From: Caenorhabditis elegans
Lineage: Eukaryota > Nematoda > Chromadorea > Rhabditida > Rhabditidae
Assembly: GCF_000002985.6 (NCBI RefSeq)
Contig: NC_003280.10
Span: 9,544,501-9,608,500, forward strand
Direction of reading: 5' to 3'
DNA length: 64,000 nucleotides
Part shown: positions 53,609 through 64,000 of the stretch, in pieces
Position numbering within the stretch: the first letter of the stretch is position 1
How the letters are laid out: each line of letters begins with the position of its first letter
Notes under the pieces: model-generated
The model's input: the letters and a program-made list of their open reading frames with translations, nothing else
Told to the model about the DNA's origin: nothing
The model's database searches: none
Made by a program: the position numbers and the translations under genes

Positions 53609-53974
53609 ATGTTTTTTCTTCCTTGTTATCTTTTTATTGTTTTTTTTGTATCCTTTAGTAGTTATTTGACAGTTCGAAATAGATAAAATTCTTTCATTTT
53701 TTCTCTCAATTTAATTAGTTATTTAATTAACAATCAATATAACATTCGCTACCCGTAAAGAAAGAGTGACAAGTGATACGTAGGTGTGGTTGGTTGAGGG
53801 AGAGGAAATGTACAATTAAAAAATTCTTTTGGAAATCGAGGTATTTGAGTTGTGTGATCACGGAGCAAGAATCATTTTTGAGCAAGTTTGATATTTACAC
53901 TGGGATATTTGGGAGATAGAAAGAGGAAAATTTAACAAAACAAAAGCTATGAGAAGTCTAATTTTTAGACATTT

Positions 53975-56900
53975 TCAGATATTGAACAGAAGTTCCTGGG
54001 AAAGTGGATCGAATGGTGTGATTTTGAATAGACGCATCACCTGGAAATTTATATTACATTATTCTTTAATTTTCAAGAAATATATCTACATATTTCAATT
54101 GATATCTTTTTTTTTTGAATTTGATGAAAATTTGAAAAATCCGCGCCTCGCTTTAAAGAAGGCGGGCACTTTTTTTCCGGAAAATTGGTACATTTCTCAT
54201 TGTTTCAAGGCTAACTTTCTATACATGTTTTTACTGAAACATAATATTTTCTAAATTCATCGAAAACTCACTTGATAAGCCTCCAACATTGATGATGCCG
54301 CCGATGAAACTCCGGACAGCATCAGAACTAAATTCCCGAACCTTTCTGCATAGTTTTGCAGTCCAACACTTTCATAATAAGCGAATAATGCTGACACAAC
54401 TTTATTACGGAAAGTTAGCACAATGCGACGAGAAGCTTCGGTGATTTCAGAGTAATCTGGAAGAATTATTTTCAACTTTCTAGAAAATGTCTTGGAAATC
54501 TCACCAGAAGAGCATCCACAATTGAAGAGCACAATAATCTTGATGACAACAATCTCCTGTGGGCTCAATTTGAGATTTCTCAGTGGAGTGGCCACTTCAT
54601 CGATGCAACAATCAGTCATTTGTTTGTACAGCTTCTCTTGACGCCATCGACGATCAGCGGAGACGGAAATCTGAAAGAAAGGCAACTTATAAACTGGGGG
54701 AGATCCTTGTTAAAGGTATTTAATTTTCAGAATAATAATTGCATTAGTCACTAACTTTACATCCTTCCTCTAACTTCTCGACATTTCTCGGCATACAAGT
54801 TCCATTTGTGATGAGCCATACGTCATCAATATTTGCCTGTGCTGTGTAATAGCCATGCTCCAGAATCAAACAATGAACAGCAAATCGTTTAAGAATAACT
54901 GATCTATCTTGTACTGGTAAACTAGCAAAAACTGGCAGAGTTCTGGTCCATTCCAACATCATCAAAAGTTCGGATTGTGTGGATACAGAGATATCGGTTC
55001 CAAGCATCACCATCATTTTATGATCTCCTCCGTTTGGGGATGTTCCTCCTGGGACGTATCGAGATGTTGATGGTCCTGATGTGTCGGTAATCTGGAAATA
55101 TTAAAGTTCATACAACATACAATATACAGAGTGCTTGAAAAAGCTTTTTAGAAAATCCTCACACTCATGCATCCCTGCTTTGCCAGCACTGCGAGATCAA
55201 CTGCTGCTTGTCTAGAGGCGACCACTTCCAGTTTCTTTTTTCTATAATATTTTTTTAATGTAACTTGAGTAAAAAAAAAATTACAAAAACCTACCGTAAC
55301 CTATCATCAATAGTCGTGAGATTTTCCAAAAGTGTCAAATACTGTGACTTATCCTCGACTTGTGGTCTTGGAGGTGTTGGTGTGGATGTTGAGCAGCTTG
55401 GGCGGGAACGGATACGACGGCATCCGATGAGATCTCGACGGGGTTGAAGGGCTGGAATTAGGATGTTAATATGAAAAATCGTCAACGGTCTTGTTAAAAC
55501 ACTTTTGGAGTAATTTTACAGATCTCTAAAATAGTAAAAGTAAACCAAAAAATTTCAGATCTACTTTTTTCCTTCAAACAAAAAAAATCGAAAATTCTTA
55601 CCTTCCTTGCTCATTCCACTTTCTAAGCACTTCCTATATCGACAAGCTCTGCAAGCTTTTCTTGCCATTGTAGTGACGTCACATGGCTTTTCCCGTTTGC
55701 ACTCTGTATCCTGACGCTGGACAACTGCTCTGGAATATGTTGAGGTTATTGATGAGTTTTTTTGAACCTAGGGATCTTGTACCTTCGAAAAAACGTTTTG
55801 CATCCAAGGCACGCCACGATTCCATAATGTTTTCCAGTTGAAGGTTCTCCACATATTAAACATTGGCCAATTACACCTGAAATGTTTTTGGATATTTAGA
55901 TTGAATTTTAAATATTTCGGTTTCAAATAAGAACTCATTATTCATACATTTCACTTTTTTGGGTGATCTATGCTCAAAAACAGTAAACTTTTACTATCAG
56001 TTGTTGGAAGCAACTGTGTGCTTGAGCACATGGTTTCACTGATTTTATTGATAAACATTTTTGCTGAAACTGGCAAAAATAGTGAAAGCGGAAAGCAAAA
56101 GTTATAGAGTTGGGGATCAAAAAATTTTGATTACTGTAACTTGGCATTTGCTAGAAATTTTCGAACTCTTCTCTAGTGAGATCTTCTAGCATCTAGACCT
56201 GCAAACTGGCAAAATAAAAATTACAATATTTGGATTCGATATTTTTCGGTAAACTTAAATATGAGGTTTTTTGAAATGTTGCAATTTTTTAACAAAAGAA
56301 TCTCACCCTTTTCCGGCTTCACACTTGGCATTTGTGGTGCAATTGCGGCTATACTCGGTACACTTATCACTGATGTGAATGTGGGCATTTTTTGAAATGC
56401 CGTAGACATTGACTGGCGAGGCGCCGTTATTTCTGGAAATTTTGGAATTATAGAAAGAGTTTAGACAAAGTTGTTTCAAAATTGACGATATAACTTAACA
56501 GTTGAAAATTTCTAATAGAATTTCTAGTGTTATCCGAGGTTTCGGATATATGCTTAAATTTATAAAACAAGTATATTTATATCAAACAATTCAAATCTGA
56601 TATTCTAACCAGGATGTCCAAAATCAACGGATTACTTTATGGTAACAAGGATGGGAAAATGTTCAATTATCAGCGGTCACGAGGCGAGTGAAATGAAACG
56701 ACGTCGTTGATGAAAGGAGGAGGACGGAAAAAGATACAAAATGAAATGAATGATAGATAGTGAATTGAGAGAGAGATTCCAAGAAACAGAGAAATATCAT
56801 CGTGACAATCTCTGATACACATACACACACGCACGCCACAAACACGTTGGACGAAGGACGTACGGGAAGACGATAGGCGTGCGATGGCCGAGAGAGAGGT

Positions 56901-59900
56901 AAGCAAAAAATTAAATTGGAAAAATTACTGGAAGTATGGGAAAAATTCATCTGGTAGAGAACCATGATATTTTCAGACCAAGAAGTTTAGACTCAACTGT
57001 GAATGTTTCATGCCTATTTAGCACGCCTAACTCGCCTCAAAGGCATCCTACAACCGCTGTTTTGTGTATTTTAATTGACTTTAGTAATCATATTCATACC
57101 AATAAATGGGACGTTGTTTTAGACATTTTACGGTTACCGTGTAGGCGAGAAGTAAAGTATTTTATGCCTAATTGGAGGTCAGGATTCTGATCAAATCCTG
57201 TTAAACTCCCCCGATCACTCTACCTGAAAAATTTTTGCAACTACCACCACTAACACAAAATGTGATAATGTGTTTTGAAAATGTTGTTGAGAAGAAGTAG
57301 AAAATAGAAAAAAGTGTGTTGTCACGTGTGTGTGGTTCTCGCAGCAGGAAGGTTAGTTGACACCACCATCACCACGAGGAAGATCTTTGGGGTCTCTCAT
57401 GAGTGATCGGTGGAGATGGAATTGGGAGAAGCAATTTGAGGGAAAGTCAAATGAAAACATTTTTATTTTTGATTTACAGATAAGAAGACACTTTGAATAT
57501 GATTGTTGTAATTGATAAAGCTTCAGTAATTCAGGTTTGTTTTTTTTTCAACTAGTCTTAAGACGGAAGTTCAAAACTGTAGTTGAGTTTACTGGAAGGG
57601 AAACTGGAATATTATAGACGTTGACACAAAACCGCTTACCTGCCTACCTATAAGGCCTGAGTTCTGAATGGTGACCTATTGCATGTGAAGTTGGTCTACA
57701 TTGTACAAACGACAATACCGAAGCTAACCCTACAATGTTGGATGTAGGCGGTAGGTAGGCACTTAGGCAGGCAGGCTTGGTGACACTACTATTCCAAATG
57801 GAAGCTTTAGAGGATCATAGTAAAAAATAAATAAAGTCATTTATAATATGAAAAATGGAACCTGGGCATTATACATAAATTGAAATTCAGAGTTATATTA
57901 TTTTATGAAGGCAGGGCTAATTTTAATATTTTTTTTTTAATTTTAATATTTTCCATTCCAATTGTGTGAGATAGGATGCACTTAAATTGAGAACTAAAAT
58001 TTACCACCAATTTTCAATTTTTAGTAAATTTTTGGTGAGGTGAAGGATACGTTTAAAACTACATTCTCTTTTACTTGGAAAATGCCTATTTTGCAAAGCA
58101 GTCAGGAATAATTATCTCTCATTGGGATTTGAACAAAGTTTTAATTATTTTGCCAGACACCTAATCTCAAAGTTAAAACCGTGTTTCATGTTTTCTTGGT
58201 CAAAACGAGGACATCTCAGTCTTTTCTGTAAAATACCGCAAAAATGACATCACGAGGTCAGAGATTATGAAAGAGAAAAGTAATTGAGCGGGGGAAAGGG
58301 AATGAAACAAAAAGTTAACAAATATATATGACACCGAATTTCAGTTTTCAAGTTGCATTCCAGAAATTCATTGTTTATGGCAGATGCAACTTTTTTAAAA
58401 ATTTCAAAAAATATATTGTTTGAATTTTTGTTATGTTTGAATACCAACTACCTTCGAAGCAAAAAGAAAGACAGAAAAACAACATTTTCCGTGTTAAGGT
58501 AAAAGGGCACAAGTTTGTATCTTTGTAGTCCGCAAATTGTACTATGAAATGCCGAAAACGTGTTCAATTTTTAAAGCAGGAAGCAATCACTCTTCAAAGT
58601 TTATCTAGGTTCCCACGACCAAAAAGATCTGGTAAAAAATTATTGGCATCTGGTTTATTTTATAGTTTGAACTTTTGTTTCAATCAGAAAAAAACGGGGA
58701 AATGCTGTAACTCTATGTATAATTTCAAAGTACACAGTGGACTTCCAAATTTTTTTAATTATATATTGCAGGTTGCAAAAAGGTGTTTTTTCTTTACAAA
58801 ACTCACACGAGATAAAGAGTATTTTTTAACAAAAAGCTTTTTCAACCTTAAAAAAATATTAGAAAAAAAACAATAAATTTCCACGAACCCCCACATTAAA
58901 CAAAAAATTCAAAAAAAAAGTAAAATTGCACACGGGAATTGACATCAATCTCTGGTGTATTGTGTTGCTAGAGTTGCATCGCCATGGGGTAGAAAACGCA
59001 AAAAATGGAGGAGCGAATGGAAAGTAAGAGAGGAAGAGAGAAAGCACGCGCTTTCTATCTCACTCTCTGCGTTTCTCTTATTCCCCGTCACTATTTCATT
59101 TTTGAGAGAAAAGACAGTGTACTTGGAGTTGTAGGGCACTTGGTGACACATACGCAGACGACTAAAGGAAATAAACACATTGATATCACGTGGGGTTGAA
59201 GATCAGTCAACGTTTTTTATGAGGACGAATATTTACAACCTTACATGGATTTTGGCGGTTTTCGACCGCTTGTAAATTACGAATTTCACAATTTTTGGGA
59301 ACCGTTTTAGAGGGTTTTTATAGAAAATAGCATTTGAAAACAAAGTTGAAACTGAAGTTATATATGTTTTGTTTGTACCAATTTTGTATAAATTACAATT
59401 TTTGTAAAGTCTCGGAGCGCTTTCCAATATTTTTGTAGGAACCAAAACTGATGGAAATAGTCTAGTTTGTTCCGAATCACATTTCACTGCAAGTGGTTTG
59501 AATATCAAGAAATCAACGCAAACGAGGCTCAAAAATCTGCAAACCACCTCTATCCTTGTAGAATTTTATTTGTCGCTACACCGTTCTCCAAAAAAATTTG
59601 AACGAGGTATTTACGGTATTGAAATTTGTAGTTTCGCTGGAATTGAATTTTACAATTTATCAATTTTAATTTTCCCCCGGTTTCACATTTTATCGCCTCA
59701 TCACTTTATCATCCTAATAACCAAAGAACCGCCCATCTTCACTCTCAACTATTCGTGAGCTTTGGTTCTTCCTTGTGTCCCACCTCCCTCCTCACCAGCC
59801 AGCAACTTTAAATACACAACACAAAATATGACAGAGATCACTATGTATTACCATACGAAACCAAAAAACGTGTTCTTCGCATTGGTGTTTGGGCAGAAAA

Positions 59901-60742
59901 TGGAGATTATGGCTTGATGCGGTCTTGTCCCCGATTCTCAAGAATTCTCCTTACAATCGGAATACTAACTAGACTATGGTTCGGTAAAAAAAGAATCTGG
60001 TAATTTTCAAATATCTCTATCCGCGATCTTGAGAAAAACCATAAATAGAATATTTCCACAGAAGACCAGTCACACTTTTTTCATGAACACCAGGTTTTCT
60101 GAAAACATTAAAAATCATATAAAATGATAGAATGCCATGATAGAACATTACGAAAATTGCTGGAGTTTTGAAAACATGTCTGCCAAAATTTTGGCAAGTT
60201 GTCAAATTCTTGAATTCTGAATGAATCTACTTACATTAATTCAGAGCACAAAATTTAAAATATTACTGACTCAAAAGTCATCAAGCTTTCACTATTATCA
60301 GTTACAAGAAAAGGGAAAAGTGTGCTTGAGCACATGGTTTTTTTGGTTTTGATGATAAATAACTTGGGTTTGAAGCGGGAAAAATGGAAAGTTTGAATGT
60401 GTTTGTAGTTAGATTGGTCAGATTACGGTACTAGCAGTATATTTTTTTCATTGCAACATGGCCTCAAAAAGGAATCAAATTGGCAATCAGCAGCAACTTT
60501 TCAGTCAACTCAATTTATTTTAAAGTGTCAATTGGAAAAGTTGCCAATATTGGCAAAAAAGGTACAGAATATAAAGAAAAAGACACAAACAACGGTGCGA
60601 AATGCTTTAAACGACGCGGGAAATCATTGAAAATGGAAAACTCACCACTTTCCAGTTTTGGAAACTGTGATGTAGCTGCTCCAAAATTGGCAATATTGAG
60701 ACCTGCCAGAAAAGTTGGCATTGTTTGAAATACAGTAGTCAT
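53975..60742 (-). CDS. nhr-19: Nuclear hormone receptor NHR-19, two alternative first exons
   Basis: Nuclear receptor with C4 zinc-finger DNA-binding domain and ligand-binding-type domain. Shared minus-strand exons are 55876-55783, 55729-55602, 55451-55295, 55241-55163, 55091-54756, 54670-54505, 54456-54272 and 54040-53975. Either first coding exon, 60742-60646 or 56409-56307, joins in phase 1, giving 435 or 437 aa. The DBD has [17 protein letters not shown] (P-box Cys-Leu-Gly-Cys-Lys, diverged from the common CEGCKG) and C-x5-C-x9-C-x2-C in finger two. The hinge is Pro/Ser-rich. The last exon encodes [21 protein letters not shown], an amphipathic end without a classic AF-2. A 48-nt intron (54504-54457) is in frame, so a 16-residue longer form is possible. 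The gene runs opposite to the operon and ends 366 bp past mrpl-53. Confidence 0.94.
56017..56030. promoter_or_regulatory. Intronic palindrome, copy near internal exon
   Basis: TGTGCTTGAGCACA, a palindrome with a two-base centre, followed by TGGTTT. It is the same string as at 60321-60334. It lies 277 nt into the intron after the internal alternative exon of nhr-19. Confidence 0.7.
56307..56432 (-). other. nhr-19: nhr-19 internal alternative first exon
   Basis: Begins after acceptor TTTCCAG (56433-56435) with ATG at 56409-56407, and encodes [14 protein letters not shown]... up to PEKG at a GTGAGA donor (phase 1). It is similar in start, length and phase to the exon at 60742-60646. The frame is also open upstream of the ATG to the acceptor. 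Confidence 0.8.
57610..57790. repeat. Inverted repeat with CTGCCTACCT / AGGTAGGCA arms
   Basis: Within the long nhr-19 intron. ACCGCTTACCTGCCTACCTA (about 57629) is mirrored by TAGGCGGTAGGTAGGCA (about 57745), with further GGCAGGCAGG. It is the same GTAGGC-rich family as at 8.9 and 10.2 kb. Confidence 0.65.
60321..60334. promoter_or_regulatory. Intronic palindrome, copy near distal exon
   Basis: TGTGCTTGAGCACA followed by TGGTTT, identical to the copy at 56017-56030. It lies 312 nt into the intron after the distal first exon of nhr-19. Confidence 0.7.
60646..60742 (-). other. nhr-19: nhr-19 distal alternative first exon
   Basis: Follows acceptor TTTTCCAG and ATAATA, starts [14 protein letters not shown] and ends at KLESG with donor GTGAG in phase 1. 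It resembles the internal exon (M-T/S-T-x-F-Q-x-MPTF), so one arose from the other. Splicing 4.8 kb to the DNA-binding domain skips the internal exon. Confidence 0.85.
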
Positions 60743-63231
60743 TATTATCTGGAAAATGTTTTCAAGAAATTGGGTGAAGCATCTGGATGAAAAGGCGTTA
60801 GAGCAACAAAAAAAGACAATTTCAGGAAAAAGCTAACAATTCTAAACAGAGCATAATTGTTTCCAACTCCAGTTTCTAGGTTTTCCATATACATTTACTT
60901 CATCAACTAGAGCCTAGTAACCACACATTTCTCCTCAATCAAGTGTTTCATTGAATTTTTCACATCAAAACTCACAACTTCCCACGTTGTCGTACGTAAC
61001 TCAACTCAAGGTAAACACGCGTGGTTAAGGCAAACAAACAATTGTAATGAAGGGAGGAGATTGAGAGACAAAATTGATCTTTACCCGCCAAACAAAAAGA
61101 TACACTTATGTGTGTACTTTGGCACTCGACAAAATTCCATTCTATGTGAGGGGATCAATGTTTGCAACACAAAGGCCCGGTTGGACACCTCTCCTTATTG
61201 CATACCGCTACATTACTTTGAAAGGTTTTAACTCGGTTTATTTTGAATATACCAAAAAATGATCAACTGTAAAACAATAGAAAAATAAATAACAAATGTT
61301 TTGCCAGTTGACAACTTTTGGATAACTTAAACGACGGCTGAGATATTAGTTGTCAAAGTTGAACACCACTAGTAAAATAATTACGGTAAAGTGACACCAC
61401 ATTTCTTCTATACAATATTTTTAAATTTTTTGTTGTTGCACAATCAGATTAGCATTTCTATCTGATCAAACATTTCTAGCAACCTCTTTATTCTTAAATT
61501 TTACTTTATAATTTTATTTCGGTCTGCCCAAATGTCTGTATGCCTATTGCAAGAAAAAATATCGCAACAGCTACAAACAACGTGTTCTCATCTCCAAATG
61601 TGTTATCGTCATGATCTATAAGTAGAATACGATGGAGGATAATCAATCTTTTTAGCAAAAAAAAGAAAACTCTCCGCGTGACTATGAACCGATTGAACCA
61701 TTTATCTTGCAATCCATCTTCGCTACACTTATCAATTGATATCTGTTGGAATAAGAAACTGATGGTGACAATAAAAATTTCAAATTTCTAGAGGCAGGGA
61801 TTAGAGGAACAATTTTTTAATTTTTAAGGAGCTAGTTGTAAGCGAAATTGGCTTTATGAGAACTTGTCTTTTTTTAATGAAAAATGCCTCAATTTGTCGA
61901 AAACTTTGACTCAAGCAAGTTTTCTGTGCTATTTTTTAGGTTATTGAACAATTGGAAATACTGCAATATTTTCAGTTAATAAAGGCTCTAGCAGTACTTT
62001 TAAAAAGCGACGAAACAAGAATTCTAGACGATAACAGAAAAAAAAACTGGAAAGAACTACTACCACGAGAATTCTCCACGAGTGTTATCTATTTTCAGAA
62101 CATTTCGAAATGCAGTCTGCCAATCCCGCCTCCCGATTCAAAATTCTGTCACGTGTGTTTACAGAACGATTATTTACGGAAAAAGCGAGTAAAAACAAGG
62201 TTAGGTGTACTAATCCTCCTGAAAAAACCCACCAAAAAACTGAAAGTTGCAAAATGTATTCTAATTCTCGCAGTCTCTCTAGCTATTTTCAGTGGTTACG
62301 TGCAATTTTGCAATCTTTTTTTCGTTTGTTGTTGGGTTCCACTGTTCTTTTATTCTCTCGTTTTCTTCAGTTTTCAGCTTTTTTTGTGTTGTTTCTTTTT
62401 TTCAAAATGTGTGCTGACCACGTGACGTTGTTGGACATGAGGATTCTATAGACAAAGAACAAAAACAGTACGCACGAATGTAGGCGCACGATGAGTGTAG
62501 GCCGCCTTTCATTTTGCGCCTGACAATGCAAAAAGTAAGATTGAGCTCATTTTTAATTTAAATTCTTTCAGCATATCTTTTTTAAAATTGGGAAAATTAT
62601 GGAATACCTCATAATTGGAGGGACTTTTAACTGATACAAATATGTGGCTCTTTAATTAATTTGAATGTTTTTTATTTTATTTTAGTACTGAGTAATCTCC
62701 TCAAATTATACTCGAAAACTTGATGAAATTTCAAATTGCTCTCATAAAACATTCTGTAACAAAACATGAAAATCAGAATGGTCAGTTCTGCACCAGCTCC
62801 ACTCGATCAGTTATCTGTTTTTGATAAGCGGGTCAAGTTTTTGTGGCATCAAAGAAGCATCACAGATTATTGTTAAGACAACAGGAGAGAACTAGGCAAA
62901 GAAGAAAAAGTTAAAGGGTTTCAAGAAAACAAATAATTACTGAAAAATTTTTTGATTTGATTTGCCGAAAGTATTTGCAGCGGTAGTGTGTGTTGAATAC
63001 TGTGTATTTTTGTACAGTTTAGAACAAGTTTTGGATTTTATAAGCATTTATTGATTTTGATGAAAATAATAATGTAAAAAATATTGGCACACTACAATTA
63101 AATTTAGAACTCGGTTTTTTTCAATTACCAAAACCGTAACTTATTAGATCACTAGGCTGAAAAACAAAACAAATTAAGTTTACAGAGATCAATAAAACAA
63201 AATGAATTTTAAAAAATAAATAAAGAAATTC
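60743..63231. other. Intergenic region upstream of nhr-19
   Basis: Promoter side of nhr-19 and 3' side of the poly(A) polymerase gene. Overlapping open frames at 61952-62451 (plus) are long but have no family cue, and their Phe-rich ends fit T-rich DNA. A GC-richer patch with GTAGGCGCACGATG and GTAGGCCGCC lies at about 62479-62510. No RNA gene seen. Confidence 0.55.
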
Positions 63232-63999
63232 TTAAGCATGAGAAGTATTCTTCTTCAGAGTTGAGAGCAAGGAATCCACAGTTGACTTTTCCAAAACATC
63301 CAGCTTATGCTTCTTTTGAACAGTTGGAGCTTCATCGAGAATATGTCGCTTCAGGTTTCTGGAATCTTTGGTCACTGGAACAGAAACTTCCGTCTTCTTC
63401 ATGATTCTTTGACAACTGAGATCCTTCTTGGAGATGATATTGATTAAATTTGACCTCTTCTCGTATGTGAAATCCGTCTCCACTTGACAACCTGCTGCAA
63501 TCTCCTTCACAGACATTGATTGACGATCGATATTCATTTTGAACTGCTGGATATCACTAGTCAAATCAACGTTCTTCACATTTGCAACAAACTCCAATCC
63601 GATGAACCAAATCGACTTCTTCGGATCCTTCACATCCTTGAACTTTCTTGGATTGATTTGAGCCACTTGAATCACCTGGTTTTTCTCCAAAATTTGCACA
63701 AGTTGCCGGATTCTTGACTCGAAGAATCCACCGAATGCCAGCTCCTCCTTCACAGATTCAGCCTTCAATTTCAGTGCAATAAAATGATGATATTTACTGA
63801 AAAAGTTGATTTCTTCAAGCAAATCACGCCACTCCAATGTTCCTTCGTGGATCTTGTCGCAGATAATCAAAGCTTTCTTCATCTCATCTTGAATCACTTT
63901 CATACTTGATCTTGAGACATTGTGTGTGGAGTTTTGCTGTGGAAATGCAGGAGTAATAATTGGCATCAAATGGTATCGATCAGCATGGTTTCTTCTTGG
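63232..63999 (-). CDS. pap-2: Canonical poly(A) polymerase, C-terminal part (cut by window edge)
   Basis: 3' end of a nuclear-type poly(A) polymerase that adds poly(A) tails to mRNA. The single visible exon is open from the window edge to the stop at 63234-63232, and the catalytic N-terminal domain lies outside. The central-domain signature DRYHLMPIITPAFPQQNST is followed by NVSRSSMKVI. Then comes the RNA-binding domain: FFSKYHHFIALKLKA, ESRIRQLVQILEKN, INPRKF and SIWFIGLEF. The tail after this domain is short (about 100 residues), Lys-rich and lacks the long Ser/Thr-rich regulatory tail of vertebrate PAPs. The number pap-2 is inferred from the location next to nhr-19; the family call is firm. 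Confidence 0.85.
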   Translation of the reverse strand, partial: PRRNHADRYHLMPIITPAFPQQNSTHNVSRSSMKVIQDEMKKALIICDKIHEGTLEWRDLLEEINFFSKYHHFIALKLKAESVKEELAFGGFFESRIRQLVQILEKNQVIQVAQINPRKFKDVKDPKKSIWFIGLEFVANVKNVDLTSDIQQFKMNIDRQSMSVKEIAAGCQVETDFTYEKRSNLINIISKKDLSCQRIMKKTEVSVPVTKDSRNLKRHILDEAPTVQKKHKLDVLEKSTVDSLLSTLKKNTSHA

Positions 64000-64000
64000 A

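Noticed and set aside
57745-57785. Possible interstitial telomere (TTAGGC)
   Set aside because: Only a single TTAGGC unit amid GTAGGC/GGCAGG text, no tandem array.
61952-62451. Overlapping plus-strand ORFs of 113-157 aa
   Set aside because: Phe- and Ser-rich translation of T-rich DNA, two frames open at once, no splice partners or motifs.

Overview
The window is nematode nuclear DNA. Its many short introns of about 46-60 nt, with TTTTCAG-type acceptors and acceptor-like sequence just before many start codons (trans-splicing), point to Caenorhabditis. The gene order zfp-2, exc-7, wee-1.1, ugt-58, dimt-1, tag-124, parp-2, mrpl-53, nhr-19, pap matches what I know of C. elegans chromosome II (cosmids F35H8, E02H1, F43E2). 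Exon models were built by hand from splice sites and reading phase; no search was run.

Layout. 0-5.2 kb: three sra-type chemoreceptor genes, one carrying a frameshift. 7.5-8.8 kb: a tentative two-exon secreted peptide gene and a 150-aa secreted protein gene. 11.0-15.4 kb: a GT14-like type II glycosyltransferase gene, zfp-2 with seven C2H2 fingers, and a small single-pass membrane protein. 15.4-31.8 kb: no protein gene seen. It holds one tRNA-Arg(UCG), a 0.3-kb foldback repeat, a 1.4-kb perfect-length palindromic element flanked by TA, and a 2.4-kb foldback element with a 9-bp target duplication. 31.8-42.3 kb: exc-7 (ELAV-type RNA-binding protein, +), then wee-1.1 (Wee1/Myt1-like kinase, -) and ugt-58 (UDP-glycosyltransferase, -). 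43.9-53.6 kb: two compact operon-like clusters diverging from a 258-bp promoter. The minus cluster is dimt-1 then an ERAL1-type GTPase. The plus cluster is tag-124 (tRNA pseudouridine synthase), parp-2, an RTRAF homolog, an adenylate kinase 6 homolog and mrpl-53. 54.0-60.7 kb: nhr-19, a nuclear receptor with two duplicated, mutually exclusive first coding exons. 63.2-64 kb: the 3' end of a canonical poly(A) polymerase gene.

Function. The two divergent clusters are dominated by RNA and ribosome housekeeping (cytosolic rRNA dimethylation, mitochondrial rRNA chaperoning, tRNA pseudouridylation, tRNA-ligase complex, ribosome maturation, mitoribosome), with PARP2 as the exception. They probably share expression through the common promoter. 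The most interesting signals are the duplicated nhr-19 exon plus intronic palindrome, the 2.4-kb foldback element with its 9-bp target duplication, the 400-bp-spaced direct repeats upstream of wee-1.1, and a GC-AG intron in the adenylate kinase 6 gene.
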